NCBI GenBank assembly: GCA_963971285.1
Contig: OZ020246.1
Location: forward strand, 9,159,217-9,223,216
Direction: 5' to 3'
From: Astropecten irregularis
Taxonomy: Eukaryota; Echinodermata; Asteroidea; Paxillosida; Astropectinidae
DNA length: 64,000 nt
The notes below the pieces were generated by a model, which saw only the letters and a list, made by a program, of their open reading frames with translations, did not search any database and was not told where the DNA came from. The number at the start of each line of letters is the position of its first letter. The first letter of the stretch is position 1. The position numbers were made by a program, and so were the translations under genes. Positions 1 to 11,163 of this stretch are shown one piece after another.

Positions 1-198
1 ATTTCTATGCTGAGCAAAAATTATCTTTGACTGTATAGTCGCAAGCACTTTTATACATCATGCGGCCAAACATTTTGTGCTATAAGCAGATCCAATCTGA
101 TCAGCATTTCCACGACATTGGCTCCAGTCTGTTAGCTGGTAAGCACTTCAAGATATTCATGATTAAATAACCGAATGATGAATTTACTGATTCCCCAG

Positions 199-1332
199 TC
201 AGTGGAAGAATTGATAGGAGTCTCCGTCACTGGAAAGATTCACTGGTTCCCAGGCACCGGTGCGATTGGAGTCTCGAATAGCATCCAAGACAGTCTGGAC
301 GTACACGGCATCCTCAAATGTAGCAGCCAGAGCTACAGGCTCCTGCTCCCAGCTCAGTCGCTCTTTCTTCCTCTCAAAGGATTCCTTGAGGGCATCGATG
401 AGCTTCAGCATTCCCTTGAGGTACGGCAGCGGGACCTGGTTGGTTGGGATGCCCTGCTTCTGCCTCTCAGTGATGTGCTGGATGTCCGCCATCAGGAGTT
501 GTTCCCTCGGCATCCCGCCTACCTGGCCGTAAAGGTCCGCCTCCTTGATGGTCAGCCTGCCTTCTGAGCCTACCACGAGGATCTCCTGTTTGAATTGTCC
601 GGGGACGTGAGTGTTCAGTGTCACAGAGACACAAACTTGGCGGCTGAGCTCCATCTGGAAGGAGCAGAAGTCATCACTGGTGATGTGCCTGATGCCGTTG
701 ATCTTGTCTGTCTGCCGGACGAATGTCTTCAGCATGCCTCGTACACGGACGGCTTTCTGTCCTGTGATGAAGGTGATGATGTCGATCAGGTGGGAACCAA
801 ATGTGTTCAGAACTCCGCCTCCCATGTTCTCATCACACATCCAGTTGTACTTGTCCCTCAGCAGAGACCCGCAGGTGACCTTAACATCACACAGGAAGAC
901 CTCTCCAATCTCCCCGTCTTGAATCATGCGCTTCAGTCGGATGAACGCAGGCAAGAATCTCAGGCAATGATTCATGATGGACATGAGGGAGGGGTAATAC
1001 TGAGCCGCCGTCACCATCTTATAGGCATCGTTCTTATTCAGCCCAGCCGGCCGTTCGCAGAGTACATGCTTGCCGATCCCGAGTGCCTTGGATGCGACCT
1101 GAGCATGCAGGTGGGGTGGAGTGTTGATGCAGACCAGATCAACTTCTGAATTGAGCAGGACGTTGTCTATCTGATCAGTGTGGAAGGAGATGTTGAACAG
1201 CCTAGCCAGTTCCGCAGCCTTGTCCAGCGTAGGACCCCAGAGGGCCACTATCCTGATTCCTACGGCCTGAAGAGTAGGAATGAGGATCCTTGCCAAGGAA
1301 CCCGTCCCAACCACTCCAACTCCCTCAAGCAT
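199..1332 (-). CDS. GFOD1/2: Glucose-fructose oxidoreductase domain protein (GFOD1/2-like)
   Basis: A single uninterrupted coding exon of 377 codons plus TGA. The family (GFO/IDH/MocA) has an N-terminal NAD(P)-binding Rossmann fold and a C-terminal alpha/beta domain; the substrate of animal GFOD proteins is not settled. Visible signs: the N-terminus MLEGVGVVGTGSLARILIP carries the GxGxxA dinucleotide loop, followed by DLVCINTPP, ALGIGKHVLCE, YNWMCDENMGGG and DLYGQ, all in the places expected for vertebrate GFOD1 and GFOD2 (390 and 385 residues). Similarity is mixed (the start and the YVQTVLDAI tail lean to GFOD2), so it is probably the pre-duplication copy. The frame stays open upstream to 1443, but a splice acceptor (TTTCTTCCAG, exon from 1361) and family alignment place the start at 1332. 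No AATAAA lies in the 198 bases downstream, so the 3' UTR leaves the window. Confidence 0.93.
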   Translation of the reverse strand: MLEGVGVVGTGSLARILIPTLQAVGIRIVALWGPTLDKAAELARLFNISFHTDQIDNVLLNSEVDLVCINTPPHLHAQVASKALGIGKHVLCERPAGLNKNDAYKMVTAAQYYPSLMSIMNHCLRFLPAFIRLKRMIQDGEIGEVFLCDVKVTCGSLLRDKYNWMCDENMGGGVLNTFGSHLIDIITFITGQKAVRVRGMLKTFVRQTDKINGIRHITSDDFCSFQMELSRQVCVSVTLNTHVPGQFKQEILVVGSEGRLTIKEADLYGQVGGMPREQLLMADIQHITERQKQGIPTNQVPLPYLKGMLKLIDALKESFERKKERLSWEQEPVALAATFEDAVYVQTVLDAIRDSNRTGAWEPVNLSSDGDSYQFFH

Positions 1333-2089
1333 CTTCCTGGAATGTTGGTCGTCGGCAGCTACTGGAAGAAAGTCACTGAGAAAAATAAAATAAAACATAG
1401 ACAGCAAATTACTTCTCTTGTTTTTAACAAAGCAGACTTCCATGTTTTCTTCAGGTGCCTGGGCTATTTTAGCAAAGATTAGCCAAAGCTTTTGAAAAGC
1501 ACCATGGAATGGTAAAGAAAGTTAAATAAATAGTAAATCCATGTGCTTCCTTGTGAATTAGTCTACAACATGATGAAATACATCTCCAGCACAGAGTCAC
1601 AGTATCAAAGTTCCACAGACCACCAGCATACATTACAATCACAATCACAGTGACCATGGAGGTAGGAAAAGACTAGCATTATTAACACTCACTCACTAAA
1701 AAGACACAGCCTCACACACACACTTGTCACAACAGGGCATAAGTGAAGAAACCGTAGGGCCTAGTCCTAGGCAGGGACGAATCAATTTAACTTACCTTTT
1801 CTCCTCCTCCTATGTGTGAACTTTGCTGGTCAAAAGTTACCTATTTTCACATGCTTTCTGTGAAAACACGGGCCAAAAATCGATCAGTTCATGGACGAAT
1901 ATGCAGGAAATTAAGACAGTGGCCATTTATTGATGGAATCTAGTCTACCCAAACAACAGAGGGCGCCGTTGAAAGTTGAATGACCTTCGGCAAGATAAAC
2001 ACTATCATGTGTGTACGTGTACAAAGAGTACGAACTGCGATGTAAACAGTAGGCAAAATGCTGGATAAAACGGTTTAATCAGTACTACA
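1333..2089. promoter_or_regulatory. Shared head-to-head promoter region of GFOD and IMPACT
   Basis: The two start codons face away from each other across 757 bp. The GFOD side holds a probable 3' splice site (acceptor AG at 1363-1362, minus strand), so a noncoding first exon of GFOD should lie further right. No TATA box is obvious. A short CACACA run lies near 1710. A bidirectional promoter is inferred from geometry only. Confidence 0.5.
2007..2078 (+). promoter_or_regulatory. Upstream ORFs before IMPACT start
   Basis: Three ATGs lie just before the IMPACT ATG (2090). The ATG at 2007 opens a 12-codon ORF ending in TAA at 2043-2045. The in-frame ATG at 2040 is directly followed by that same TAA, giving a start-stop element. 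A separate ATG at 2058 gives a six-residue ORF (MLDKTV) ending at 2078, 11 nt before the main start. They matter only if transcription starts upstream of 2007, which the sequence cannot show. Confidence 0.45.
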
Positions 2090-5000
2090 ATGGCTGAAGA
2101 AGACAATCTTACTAGACAGGTGAACACTTGTTTCTAAATGGGCGTACAGAAACTGAGGGTGTAGTTTGTAAAAAGGGGATTTCGGTGCCCGGAAAAACCG
2201 GCGAAAACCGTACTTGCGAACCTACTCGTCGTACTGACTATTTGTGGGCGTGGTGACTTAATTGGACCCCACCATTGTCATCATTTTAGAATTATAATTT
2301 CATCGAAAACGATTTTCATCAGTAAGTACTAAGTAGGCAAAACCCACAATACTATCCAATCTCACTCACCCACTTTTGTTCATTTAGATGTGTGCATCTC
2401 CTTTCTATTTTTTGTTTCTGCCAGGTGGATGAGATAGAAGCATTGACAGCAATCTATGGTGATGATTGGTGCGTTGTTGATGAGTCTAATCGCATTTATT
2501 GTATAGCCATAAACCAGGATAAAACCAATGCAACAAGTGAAGACCTCAAAATCTGTCTACAGGCAAGTATTTATACATTCATTATTATTTGTCATCCCTG
2601 GTGGTACAAGAGATGTATAGTTTATAACACAAAGAAGAAAATCTGTTGGTTTTGTTAATTAGCTAAACTCTTCTTTTCATTTTGTTCCAGGTTTCTCTTC
2701 CTTCAGAATATCCAAGTGCAGTGCCTCCACTTTATCAAATAAAGTAAGTGATTTCATTTCAACTTTATGTGCATATCAGATCAGAAAAGCAGGAGCTGAA
2801 TTTATAAGATAAAACTAAGCATATAAAAGTACATCTTATTTCATCAATCATTACTGCAAAACAGTTTTATGTTTTTCATTATGATTTTGTTGCTTGTATG
2901 TTACCATGGTGATTGTATCCCAGGGTGATGATTGTATATTTTTCTTTGTAGCGCCCCATGGCTGAAAGATGTAGAGAGGCAAACAGTGGTCCAGAATCTG
3001 GAGCAAGTGTGTAGGTGAGAAGATAATGTATCATATAAACACATGATGAGGAATGAATAGTCCCATCATCATTATCAATGGATCGATCCAGTGTGCCCCT
3101 TCCACTGCACACGTGAGCAGTGAACACATGTTCCTCTCCTATGCTTCACTCCACATTCCTGTTGCGCAAACGTACGTGCGCACGTACATTTGTCGGACTT
3201 AAGTGAATGCATGTCGGACATAAATCACGACTGTGATTGGTCAGAAATAAATGGGGCGGGGCTTAATGGATCGGTGTATTGTTTGCAAGGCAGGTGACCA
3301 TAAAGTTCCTCCATCCAACCCTATTAGCAGCGAGTCTGGCTTTTGTTCCATAATTATGCAAGTAATGCAACTTTGTCATAACCAAAATGATGAAGCTAAA
3401 ATCAATATGTTTTCCTTTATTTCAGCGAGAATTCCGGGGAAAGCGTCCTTTATCTGCTGATCGAGGAACTCAGGGAGCATCTTGCAAAGAGGAAAGAGAA
3501 GCCACGCCCGGATACTGGCAAGCATCAAGGTTGTTCTCAATACTGTGCCCAAGTAGAGATTTCTTTAGTATATTTAAAATAGAAAAATACAAGTAGCACT
3601 TTATTGACTAACTAGAGTTAAAAATAAATATTAAATGATTTTGGTCGGGAAATAGATAATAGAGTTTAAAATGTGCATAAGCTTTTGTAGCAACAACTAC
3701 TTCATCAGAGGCAATGAAGTGGCATCATCAGGCAAGGTATATATATGGGGGCCAGTCTGTGGTCTAGACAAAAAGTAATGATGAGTCACTTATGTAGTTA
3801 TTATTTAAATTATAATTTTTTTATTTTAATTTTAATTTAATTAATTTAATTAATAATTTATTTTAATTTTGCCACTTCATTGCATCTGATGAAGTAGTTG
3901 TTGCTACAAAAGCTCATACACGTTTTAAACTCTAGTATAATAGTCAATAAATGGATCTTGTATTTTTCTATTTATATTGTTATCTGACTGACACGGCTAC
4001 CCACCATTATATTTTGTATATTTAGAAATTGCATGAAAATTGTCAATGGTTTGGAAGTGATCCTAGGAAATTTCATCAGTGGAACTCTAGTGATATAAAA
4101 AAAATTATGATTATCGAAAGCAAAGTCTTGTTTACTGTGTCTAGTGTTTGGATGAGAGAGCTTTCTTGATATAGATGGCTGTCATGAGGCTGACTGAAAT
4201 TATAACCACCATATTGTTTCTTGCAGCTGATAACTCTGTACATGATGGCCAGACATCCTTGCCATCCAGTGAAGACTCCAAGTTTGTCCATGTATTGTCA
4301 GACATAGGCTATGAGATTCCAGACATAAAACATGGTGACACTATCACTGACCGAAGGAGTACATTCCAGGCTCACTTGGCTGCACCTGTCACTACTGTCC
4401 AACAGGTGAGTGGCTGAATGCTGTATGTGGTCTGCAGAAATACTTCACTCACCAAGAAACAGGTGGATGAACCCATGGACCCTTCCGGCCTGTCAATCAA
4501 ACTGTGTGCATTGACCAATTGGAGTCGTTGTCATCCATTACCTCGGTCAAACTCGGTCACATGGTATGTTTAAAACACGTGGCCTTGCTATAGGTGGGCG
4601 GGGCTTAGGAGCAAAGCCGGAACGGTCCATACCATAGTGGTATACTAATGGGAGACTTTGGAGAACCGGTCTTCAAGTCAACAGTGCACGCCGAAACAAC
4701 GCGCGCATGCTCACAATTGTGCGCGCTGTTGACTTGAAGACCGGTTCTCCAAAGTCTCCCTTTCCTCACACATGTTCTGTATGTTCTGTAAACATGTAGA
4801 GAAAGCAGCCTTTCATTTCACATTGAAACAAGATTGATCTCTAAACATTACGCATAGGACTGGAATGGGACTACAGAAAGGCAGTAATTGATGCTTGCAC
4901 CCCATTGGAGTGGAGAAAAAGTCCCTCAAACTGGAACAAGCCTGATGGTCTCTTCACAGTACAAATAGAACTGAGAGGGGTACCTAGTCAACAGCAAGGC

Positions 5001-7025
5001 AGCAACCTATGCTTCTGCCCATTTGGTGTCCCACATTCAAACAGGACTGATGGTCTCTTTCCAGTACCAATATGTCTGGAAGGAGTGCATAATCCACAGC
5101 ACAAATTGGTGCTTCAACCCATCATTACAGTCCAGTATTTGTCAATAACTGTCAGTACTATAAAGGGATCATCCAGTATTAAAAAAATGATTTTGCTGCA
5201 GTGTTTTCATACATATATATATTTTTATGTTACAGGTTGCACAGGTTCGACGGACCCTGCTTGAAAACAGAAAGATAGCTAATGCAACACATAACATCCT
5301 GGCATACAGGTATTACCTAGTAGCTGCATGATGCATGCAATAATCAATGACAATCATTCATTATCCACTACCAGGCAGTCTTATGACATTGGGATAGTAT
5401 ACTTATTTATGTATGCATGTTCTTTGGGCTTGGTGGAAAGATATGGGCATCTGGTATCTCCTAAGCAATAATTTCTGCTTAACATCACTTTCTGCATATT
5501 TTCTGTTATTGAAGCATTATTTCTCATGCAATAATTTCTGCCATTAAACAATATTATTTTACTACACATGCAATATTTTCTGCCAGGCAGTATTTTCTGC
5601 TAAGCAATTGCTTTTAGAAATTATTTCTGCTTAGCGATAATTATTTTCGGCTATTTGAGGTGTCATTTTTATTTACTTGCAGGATTTACTGTGAGGACCG
5701 TGGATCTTTCCTGCAGGATTGTGACAATGATGGTGAGGCAGCTGCCGGCCCTAGACTTCTCCATCTCCTTGAGGTACAGAATCTAAGAGGCCCATGCAGG
5801 TCACAAACCTGCTTAGCAGAAAAATAATTGCTTACTGAATTTGTATACTAACCAAACATCAGCAGTCATTGACAAGTGAAGAAATAAAAAATTGATTGAA
5901 AGATCCTGCTAGGATTGAAACGTGCCAGGCCCTCCTAACTGTAAGCATTTGATATATTTCAGGTCATTTAGTCTGATGAGCAGTTTGCAGCAGTTTATTA
6001 CTTGTAAAAAATTGATTGGAGCGGAATTTGAATTTGGACCCAGGAATACTGAACTGGTGCTCTACCAACTGAGCTATCCAGCCATATGTTGGTGGTGTCC
6101 TAAAAAGTAAATTGTCTTTGTTCGTTTGGCAGTCAGAAGCCATGAAACCACTCACATACTGCTATATCATACATTCAACATAAGCAAGTAGGGGATAAAC
6201 ATTTTTTACAAACCAATTTAAAATCTTTGTTTTATTTTCATTTTGAAACATGTATTTCCTCTTCATAACATTATTTCTTTTGTTTTACTTTCAGATTTTG
6301 GATGTGCGGAACGTAATGGTTGTCGTATCGCGTTGGTACGGCGGTATAATGTTAGGACCGGACAGATTCAAGCACATTAACAATGCAGCACGAACCATTC
6401 TAGAAGCACAAGGATATATAGAGAAGGTAAATATATCTGTACAAAATAATAAACTCCCTGGGCTCGATTTCACCAAACTCATTGTAACTTACTATCAATC
6501 GTAGGGTGTAGGATGCAATGCAATAGGGCTACGATAGGTTATCCTTTGTAACTTGAGTTGCGATCGATCGTAGGGCTTTGTGAAATCAACCCCTGGGGCC
6601 AATTTCACTAACGTTTTGCGATCATCGTAAAGCCCAAATCCATCGCTAAACGGAAAATTGATCGCTACTTTGTGTAGGAATTTTCCGTTTAGCGATGGAT
6701 TTGGGCTTTACGATGATCGCAAAGCGTTAGTGAAATCGACCCCAGGTCTCTCTGAACCCCCCCCCCTTGTCCTGATTCTCTCATCCATTTATTTGTATCT
6801 TTACTTGCATGTTCTTGTCCTCTTGTCATTAAGCCTTCGATAAAGATCCTGCTAGGATCGAAACGTCAGGCCCTCCTAACTCCAAGCTAATTATATCTGT
6901 CAAAGATTATCCATTTGTCATTCACCTCGAAAGTTTGACAGACACATCTTGAAATGTTTCTGATTTTGTATCTTTCTTAGGATGAGCGAGGTTCCAAGAA
7001 GAAAGGAAAGCACAAAAGCAAGTGA
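2090..7025 (+). CDS. IMPACT: IMPACT, GCN2 inhibitor (RWD + UPF0029 domains)
   Basis: Ten coding exons: 2090-2119, 2425-2562, 2691-2743, 2952-3014, 3426-3529, 4227-4405, 5236-5309, 5683-5773, 6295-6426, 6981-7025; 302 residues (human 320). IMPACT binds GCN1 and so limits activation of the eIF2alpha kinase GCN2 during amino-acid shortage; it is cytosolic. The RWD domain spans about residues 11-118 (EIEALTAIYGDDW, then SEYPSAVPPLY). The ancient UPF0029/YigZ-like domain runs from about 165 to 285 (ITDRRSTFQAHLA, NATHNILAYRIYC, VVVSRWYGGIMLGPDRFKH). The tail is short and lysine-rich (GSKKKGKHKSK). Introns are GT-AG except intron 2, whose donor is CAG|GCAAGT (GC-AG); the alternative GT three bases on breaks the frame. 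Introns 5, 8 and 9 are crowded with repeats. Confidence 0.96.
3661..3935. repeat. Inverted repeat with hammerhead-like arm, IMPACT intron 5
   Basis: Two arms of about 65 bp (3661-3724 and 3871-3935) are near reverse complements around an AT-rich centre. The right arm reads CTGATGAAGTAG, then a short loop, CTACAAAAGC. That is the order of a hammerhead ribozyme core (CUGAUGA, stem II, GAAA) with the G of GAAA changed to A. Penelope-like elements are known to carry such motifs; the assignment is inference. A stretch just left of it (ATTAAATGATTTTGGTC, near 3632) recurs at 38970 and 39224. Confidence 0.5.
4647..4760. mobile_element. Palindromic MITE, family C (copy 1)
   Basis: Near-perfect inverted repeat with ends AATGGGAGACTTTGGAGAAC and GTTCTCCAAAGTCTCCC around a GC-rich centre (GCGCGCATGC). 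Related copies begin at 14263 (decayed) and span 19607-19747. No coding capacity. Lies in IMPACT intron 6. Confidence 0.8.
5455..5645. repeat. Cryptic simple repeat, IMPACT intron 7
   Basis: Degenerate reiteration of TAAGCAATAATTTCTGC-like words (at least six), with no constant period. Probably slippage-derived; no gene here. Confidence 0.5.
5903..6005 (+). repeat. Penelope-like/hammerhead-like repeat fragment (family P, copy 1)
   Basis: Contains GATCCTGCTAGGATTGAAAC, then CAGGCCCTCCTAACT and, about 35 bases on, CTGATGAGCAGTTTGCAGCAG. The same blocks recur at 6835-6885, 16938-17065, 26744-26803 and 44418-44570. Function unknown. Confidence 0.55.
6009..6155 (-). mobile_element. tRNA-derived SINE (Thr-like head), decayed copy
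   Basis: On the minus strand the head reads GGCTGGATAGCTCAGTTGG (A box). The B box is decayed. Its flank TTCGTTTGGCAGTCAGAAGC is shared with the copy in the fucokinase gene near 60905. Further copies lie at 30334, 34656, 34725, 36200, 49167 and 60733. Confidence 0.7.
6455..6745. mobile_element. Two abutting palindromic MITEs, family D
   Basis: Copy one (about 6455-6595) runs from CTGGGCTCGATTTCACC to GTGAAATCAACCCCTGG. Copy two (about 6595-6745) is an almost perfect hairpin whose arms contain AAGCCCAAATCCATCGC and GCGATGGATTTGGGCTT. A third relative is at 19319-19472. All share the (G/T)TGAAATCGACCCC-type end. They fill much of IMPACT intron 9. Confidence 0.75.
6835..6885 (+). repeat. Family P repeat with stem-loop and GAAAC (copy 2)
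   Basis: TTCGATAAAG precedes a perfect six-base stem GATCCT-GCT-AGGATC (6845-6859), directly followed by GAAAC and GTC. A stem II next to GAAAC is the 3' half of a hammerhead core; the CTGATGA half is decayed to TCGATAAA. Inference only. Confidence 0.5.
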
Positions 7026-8160
7026 TGATATGCAGGCAGGGGACACCATTCCTGGTGGTGACGAACATTACAAAATGCTGGTACCAACAGGATCTCCCAT
7101 GGGTTTGTCATTGCGACAAAGATGTGGGGACCAGCCAAATTACCTCGTTCCTGGAGTTTGTGGATGAAAAATCGAGAAGCTGAACAGAAGAAGACAGTTT
7201 TTTTTCCATGATATTCCAATCTATCAGGGGCTTTACTTTTATCACTCATTACATCAAGAGCTTTTTAAGAGTGAAATGATTTTTCTTACCGGTAATCCAA
7301 CTATGACAGCCGTCAGAACTGATTAGCAGAGGTCAAAAGAGGGCGGTATATATTTGTGTTTTACTGAGCATTTCAATAATTTTCAAGTTAACATAATTAT
7401 TTAAAACCATATTCTGTGATTTTATTATAAATATTAATTTTTTTTAAGTAAAGAGTGCCAAATTAATGAAATCATTCACTAAAACAAAAATTGTACATGA
7501 AATGTGCTATATGATGAAAAAAAGTTGCAGGGTATTTGTCACCAAAGATAGTACAGTGCAGCTTGCAGTGCAAGAAAGCCTACTCGGCCCAAAAAGTGAA
7601 GTACCAGTCAGCCGCCATTTTAGTAAGCAACAGAGTTATTTCTTGATGTTATATTAACGTCAAATTCAACTGTTGTAAGACGAACCTTTCACCTGAACAA
7701 TTATTATTATCATTTTTGAAGCCTATTATTATTATTTATTATGACAGAATCACACACCACGCGAAAACAGTAAATTTTGCTTACTAAAATGGCCGCCTGT
7801 GTGTACTTCCACTGATTGTGCGTGATTTTGAATGAGTAGGCTACAGGAACTTTGGTTTTCACACTTATCTTCCTGTGGGAAAAAGAAGTCGTTACTTATC
7901 CTGGAAAGTAAATACCATTGTATTCATAAAGTGGATAGTTATTACAGTTGTACAGATACAAGCTTGTTTGTTTTACAAAAAGAATACAATCAGGAAACAA
8001 TAGGACTCCATTAATATATCTCATATGGCATGCATCGCATTACATAATTTATTTCTCCATGTGCCTTTGTATTTAATAATAAAGAAAATTTTCCAAGAAA
8101 ACTGAAAAAAAAAAGAATAATAAAAAAAAAGAAATCTGTAAAGAACTATAAACAATAAAC
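7026..8160 (+). other. Probable IMPACT 3' UTR and poly(A) region
   Basis: AT-rich, no conserved coding. Candidate AATAAA signals lie at about 8078-8083 and 8153-8158. The pair ATGGCGGC-like/GCCGCCATTTT near 7610 and 7787 suggests an old inverted repeat in the UTR. Confidence 0.45.
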
Positions 8161-8690
8161 ATTTTGTTTGTTTATTCTACAGGCTTTTCCGATGATTTGC
8201 ATTTAAATTTTGTGAAGATAATATTACAAGGGGACGAGACTTTTAGCCCGTTTAATACATTGATATGGTTATTACATCTATAGCTACAGTTTCACTACCT
8301 GAACTACAAATACATTATTACATGTACAGGTATTATATATACACAATGGATTGGAACATTATAACAAGCATATTATTACATCTAAACAGCAATCCTCCTC
8401 CGCTTCATATAGTCAGACCAGCCATTCCATTCAGTTTCACAAGAATTATTTCAAAAAGACCACCAGAACAACAAAAAACCCAAAAAACAAATCCACGTCT
8501 CTTTTTCCTAAGTCCTGGCTTCATTTCCAAGCAGAAAAAGATTTTTTACAACCCTTGACGTTACTTTCATTATAGCACGCCAATTTCTCTCAATAAAGCC
8601 CCTTACCACTGACGTAAAGACTCAATTTGATAACTGCATTCAATATGTGAATTCCCGAATAGACATAGTTGATAATGATAGACATAATAC
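8160..8690. other. Intergenic DNA, nothing recognised
   Basis: AT-rich sequence with stop codons in all frames and no motif that I recognise, apart from an AATAAA near 8594 that could be a distal poly(A) signal. Confidence 0.5.
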
Positions 8691-8692
8691 GC

Positions 8693-9035
8693 ATGTTCAC
8701 ACACACCAAAAAAGCGCGACTTTTTGGGTCGCGATTTGGAGTGGATTTGTGTGTGGACACAAATAATCGCGATTTGGAGCGCGATTCAAAACACACTAAT
8801 AGTGCATCTTTTTGCAAATAGTTGCAATTATTTGCTGTGTGAACTGTGCACCAAATATCCCATCATGCAAGGCGGGCCCGCGAGTTTAGCACAGGATGCA
8901 TGCCAACTTCACGTTTACTGCGTAGTTTGATAGAAATCATACCGGTGCTATTTGGGTCGCGCTTTTTTGCCTGTGTGGACACAACGAAAGCGAGACTATT
9001 TGGGTTGCGATTTGGAGCGCAACCCAAATTGTGTG
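8693..9035. repeat. Inverted-repeat element with internal GGTCGCGATTTGGAG words
   Basis: The left side has CACACCAAAAAAGCGCGAC and the right side has the opposing GTCGCGCTTTTTTGCC. The word TCGCGATTTGGAG(C/T)G recurs at about 8728, 8769 and 9008. Looks like a decayed MITE; ends are not exact. Confidence 0.5.
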
Positions 9036-9039
9036 ACTC

Positions 9040-10931
9040 CAGGGCAAGCTATCCTGCATAGCAACCTCCTGCCCTAGATTAGTCTGGCGCCTTTGTGCCC
9101 ATTCACACCAAAATACATATCAAGAGATGGGCACCTACACTGTTACTATGCAAAAGTATGCACCCCACTGCAACACGGCAGCATTGTTCTTATAATAGTC
9201 AGGGGAATTCAAATATGCAATGCACTAATTACAACCAAACGAGTCAGAGTTCTAGACATACTTACAAATTCAACTTGCAAAAGGCTTTGTGAAAAAATGC
9301 ACACTTTTTGGAAGGTTTTCGACTCGTCAGTCCCCCCCGAAACCTGCTTATTTCCCATAAATTGCACATTATACACTTTTACGACATGATTATTAGCAGC
9401 AAGCATTTTATGATCTGAGAATAAGGTACGACAAAATCATTGAAGACAAAAATAAACAAACCTTTGAAATGAGGTAAAATAAATGTTTGTCAAAATTACA
9501 AAAAATCAGACCCCAGACCCAGACTAGTCCTTTCATTTGTCAAACTACCGAGAGTGCATTATTTCTGCTTGTATCACCTACAAATCGTCCTTTTGGTTAA
9601 ACTTTGGTCTGTCAAGATTGAATAGAATTTTCAAGATGGGGCGGGAGGAGTTGACTAACAACAGTTTCATCTCATCTTGAAGATGAGATGTCGTAAATTT
9701 TCCACTACGTTGCTCTAAAAAGAACTCTGTGAGTTTTGTTCATCGCTACAACCTTGTATAAAGCTGCCTTACTACACAAGCCTTTTCCGAAAAAAAAAAT
9801 TTGGTCATTACAAAATGTTGTGTGTTTTTTTCTTTAAACAAAAAACAAATACAAAAGAAAGCTCAAAATAGACACAATGGCAAAAAATGGCACAATTTCT
9901 TTTCTAGGTTTTATAAAAAAAGAAAAGGGGGAAAAGAGAGTGTTTAGGGACCCAAAAGATTTGAATTCTCTTCAAAAGGAATTTGTTTCTCTCTGCTATG
10001 AAGGACGAAATAATGAGAGTCGCATCTCAGAACTTCAGCTGAACCATGTAAAAAAAAATCAAAATCAATCAAGCAAAATTAACCAAATAACAATTACCAA
10101 ACAGAATTTCTTTTCATTGTCAAAAACCGCATTTGCTACATGAGCTGTTTTCTGAGCTAAGATCAGTTGTTCTTGTCCCATGGCTTTACCCTAACCCTCT
10201 GCGCTTACCACACAAGACAACAGCTGCTTACCACACATTACCAGTCTCCTCCTGGAAACTGGGATCATAAACCACACATTACCACGCAAACCACATTGTG
10301 GTGTGGTGTGGTATTAAGGATATCACACTTACCACAGGAAACAAGAAATGTAAGGTAAACAGTGGTATACAGGTGGGTTAGGGTTAATGCATGTATTTTT
10401 TTGACTTTAGTTGTTGCAATGTAACAGTGCTGTGTTACAAATGACAAATGTGACAAGCTGAGCTTTGTCACGTTTTGAGTGTGTTCTTTCAACAGTTTGA
10501 GACAAATTCTACCTGTCCCCTGAAAATAAATGAATTGTCGATGAAGCAAAGAAACAAACCTATCCAACCATTAAAAGATCATTTCAACAAATCTGCAGAA
10601 AAAAATATCTCAACACTCTCAGTAAGTGTTGAACTTTCTGAATTTTCCCCAAAGCCTCGAAGTTCCCAAATTTTTAAATGAAATTAATAAAATGGGGGAA
10701 AAATGGATGGCAATTGAATGTAAAAATTGGAATTTTGCAAAAAACTTAAATATGAAACAAAAACAAGGAGGAGTTGGAGTAAAAAAACAGACTCTGCATT
10801 CTACTTCTGATAGCGTGGCATTTGCGAACCCTCACCACAGCCAAAAACCACAAATCTTTTGATAAAAAAAAAGTCTATGTGCGTTGATCAATAATGTGAC
10901 GAATTCATTTTTTCAAATGTCAAATGCCTTA
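9040..10931. other. Intergenic DNA between IMPACT and dynein gene
   Basis: No exon-like conserved stretch on either strand. A local hairpin (CATCTCATCTTGAAGATGAGATG-like) lies near 9670. ACCACACATTACC words repeat near 10220-10330, and A- and T-runs are common. Open frames here have low-complexity, lysine/asparagine-rich composition and look spurious. Confidence 0.5.
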
Positions 10932-11163
10932 AGCCCACCGCACACTATACGATCCGACTACGACACGACTGGTTTTTGGAAGGATCGCAAAGCATTCTGG
11001 GAGTCTTAACCGCGATTCGACAGTCGAATCTTGCCGACTGGCCATCAGAGTGGGTCTGCGACTGGGAACAATCACGGTTAAGACTCCCAGAATGCTTTGC
11101 GATCCTTCCAAAAACCAGTCGGGTCCTAGTCGGAATGTCGGATCGTATAGTGTGCGGTGGGCT
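10932..11163. mobile_element. Palindromic MITE with TTA target duplication (PIF/Harbinger-like)
   Basis: Ends AGCCCACCGCACACTATACG and CGTATAGTGTGCGGTGGGCT are perfect inverts and are flanked by TTA at 10929-10931 and 11164-11166. The arms extend inward (AAGCATTCTGGGAGTCTTAA and its reverse). A three-base TWA duplication is the hallmark of PIF/Harbinger elements; the superfamily call is inference. Confidence 0.82.

Noticed and set aside
595-1149. 184-codon open frame antisense to GFOD
   Set aside because: It is the reverse strand of a strongly conserved coding exon; no family similarity of its own.
1333-1443. 37-residue N-terminal extension of GFOD
   Set aside because: The open frame runs through a splice acceptor and aligns to nothing in the family; MLEGVGVVG matches the known start.
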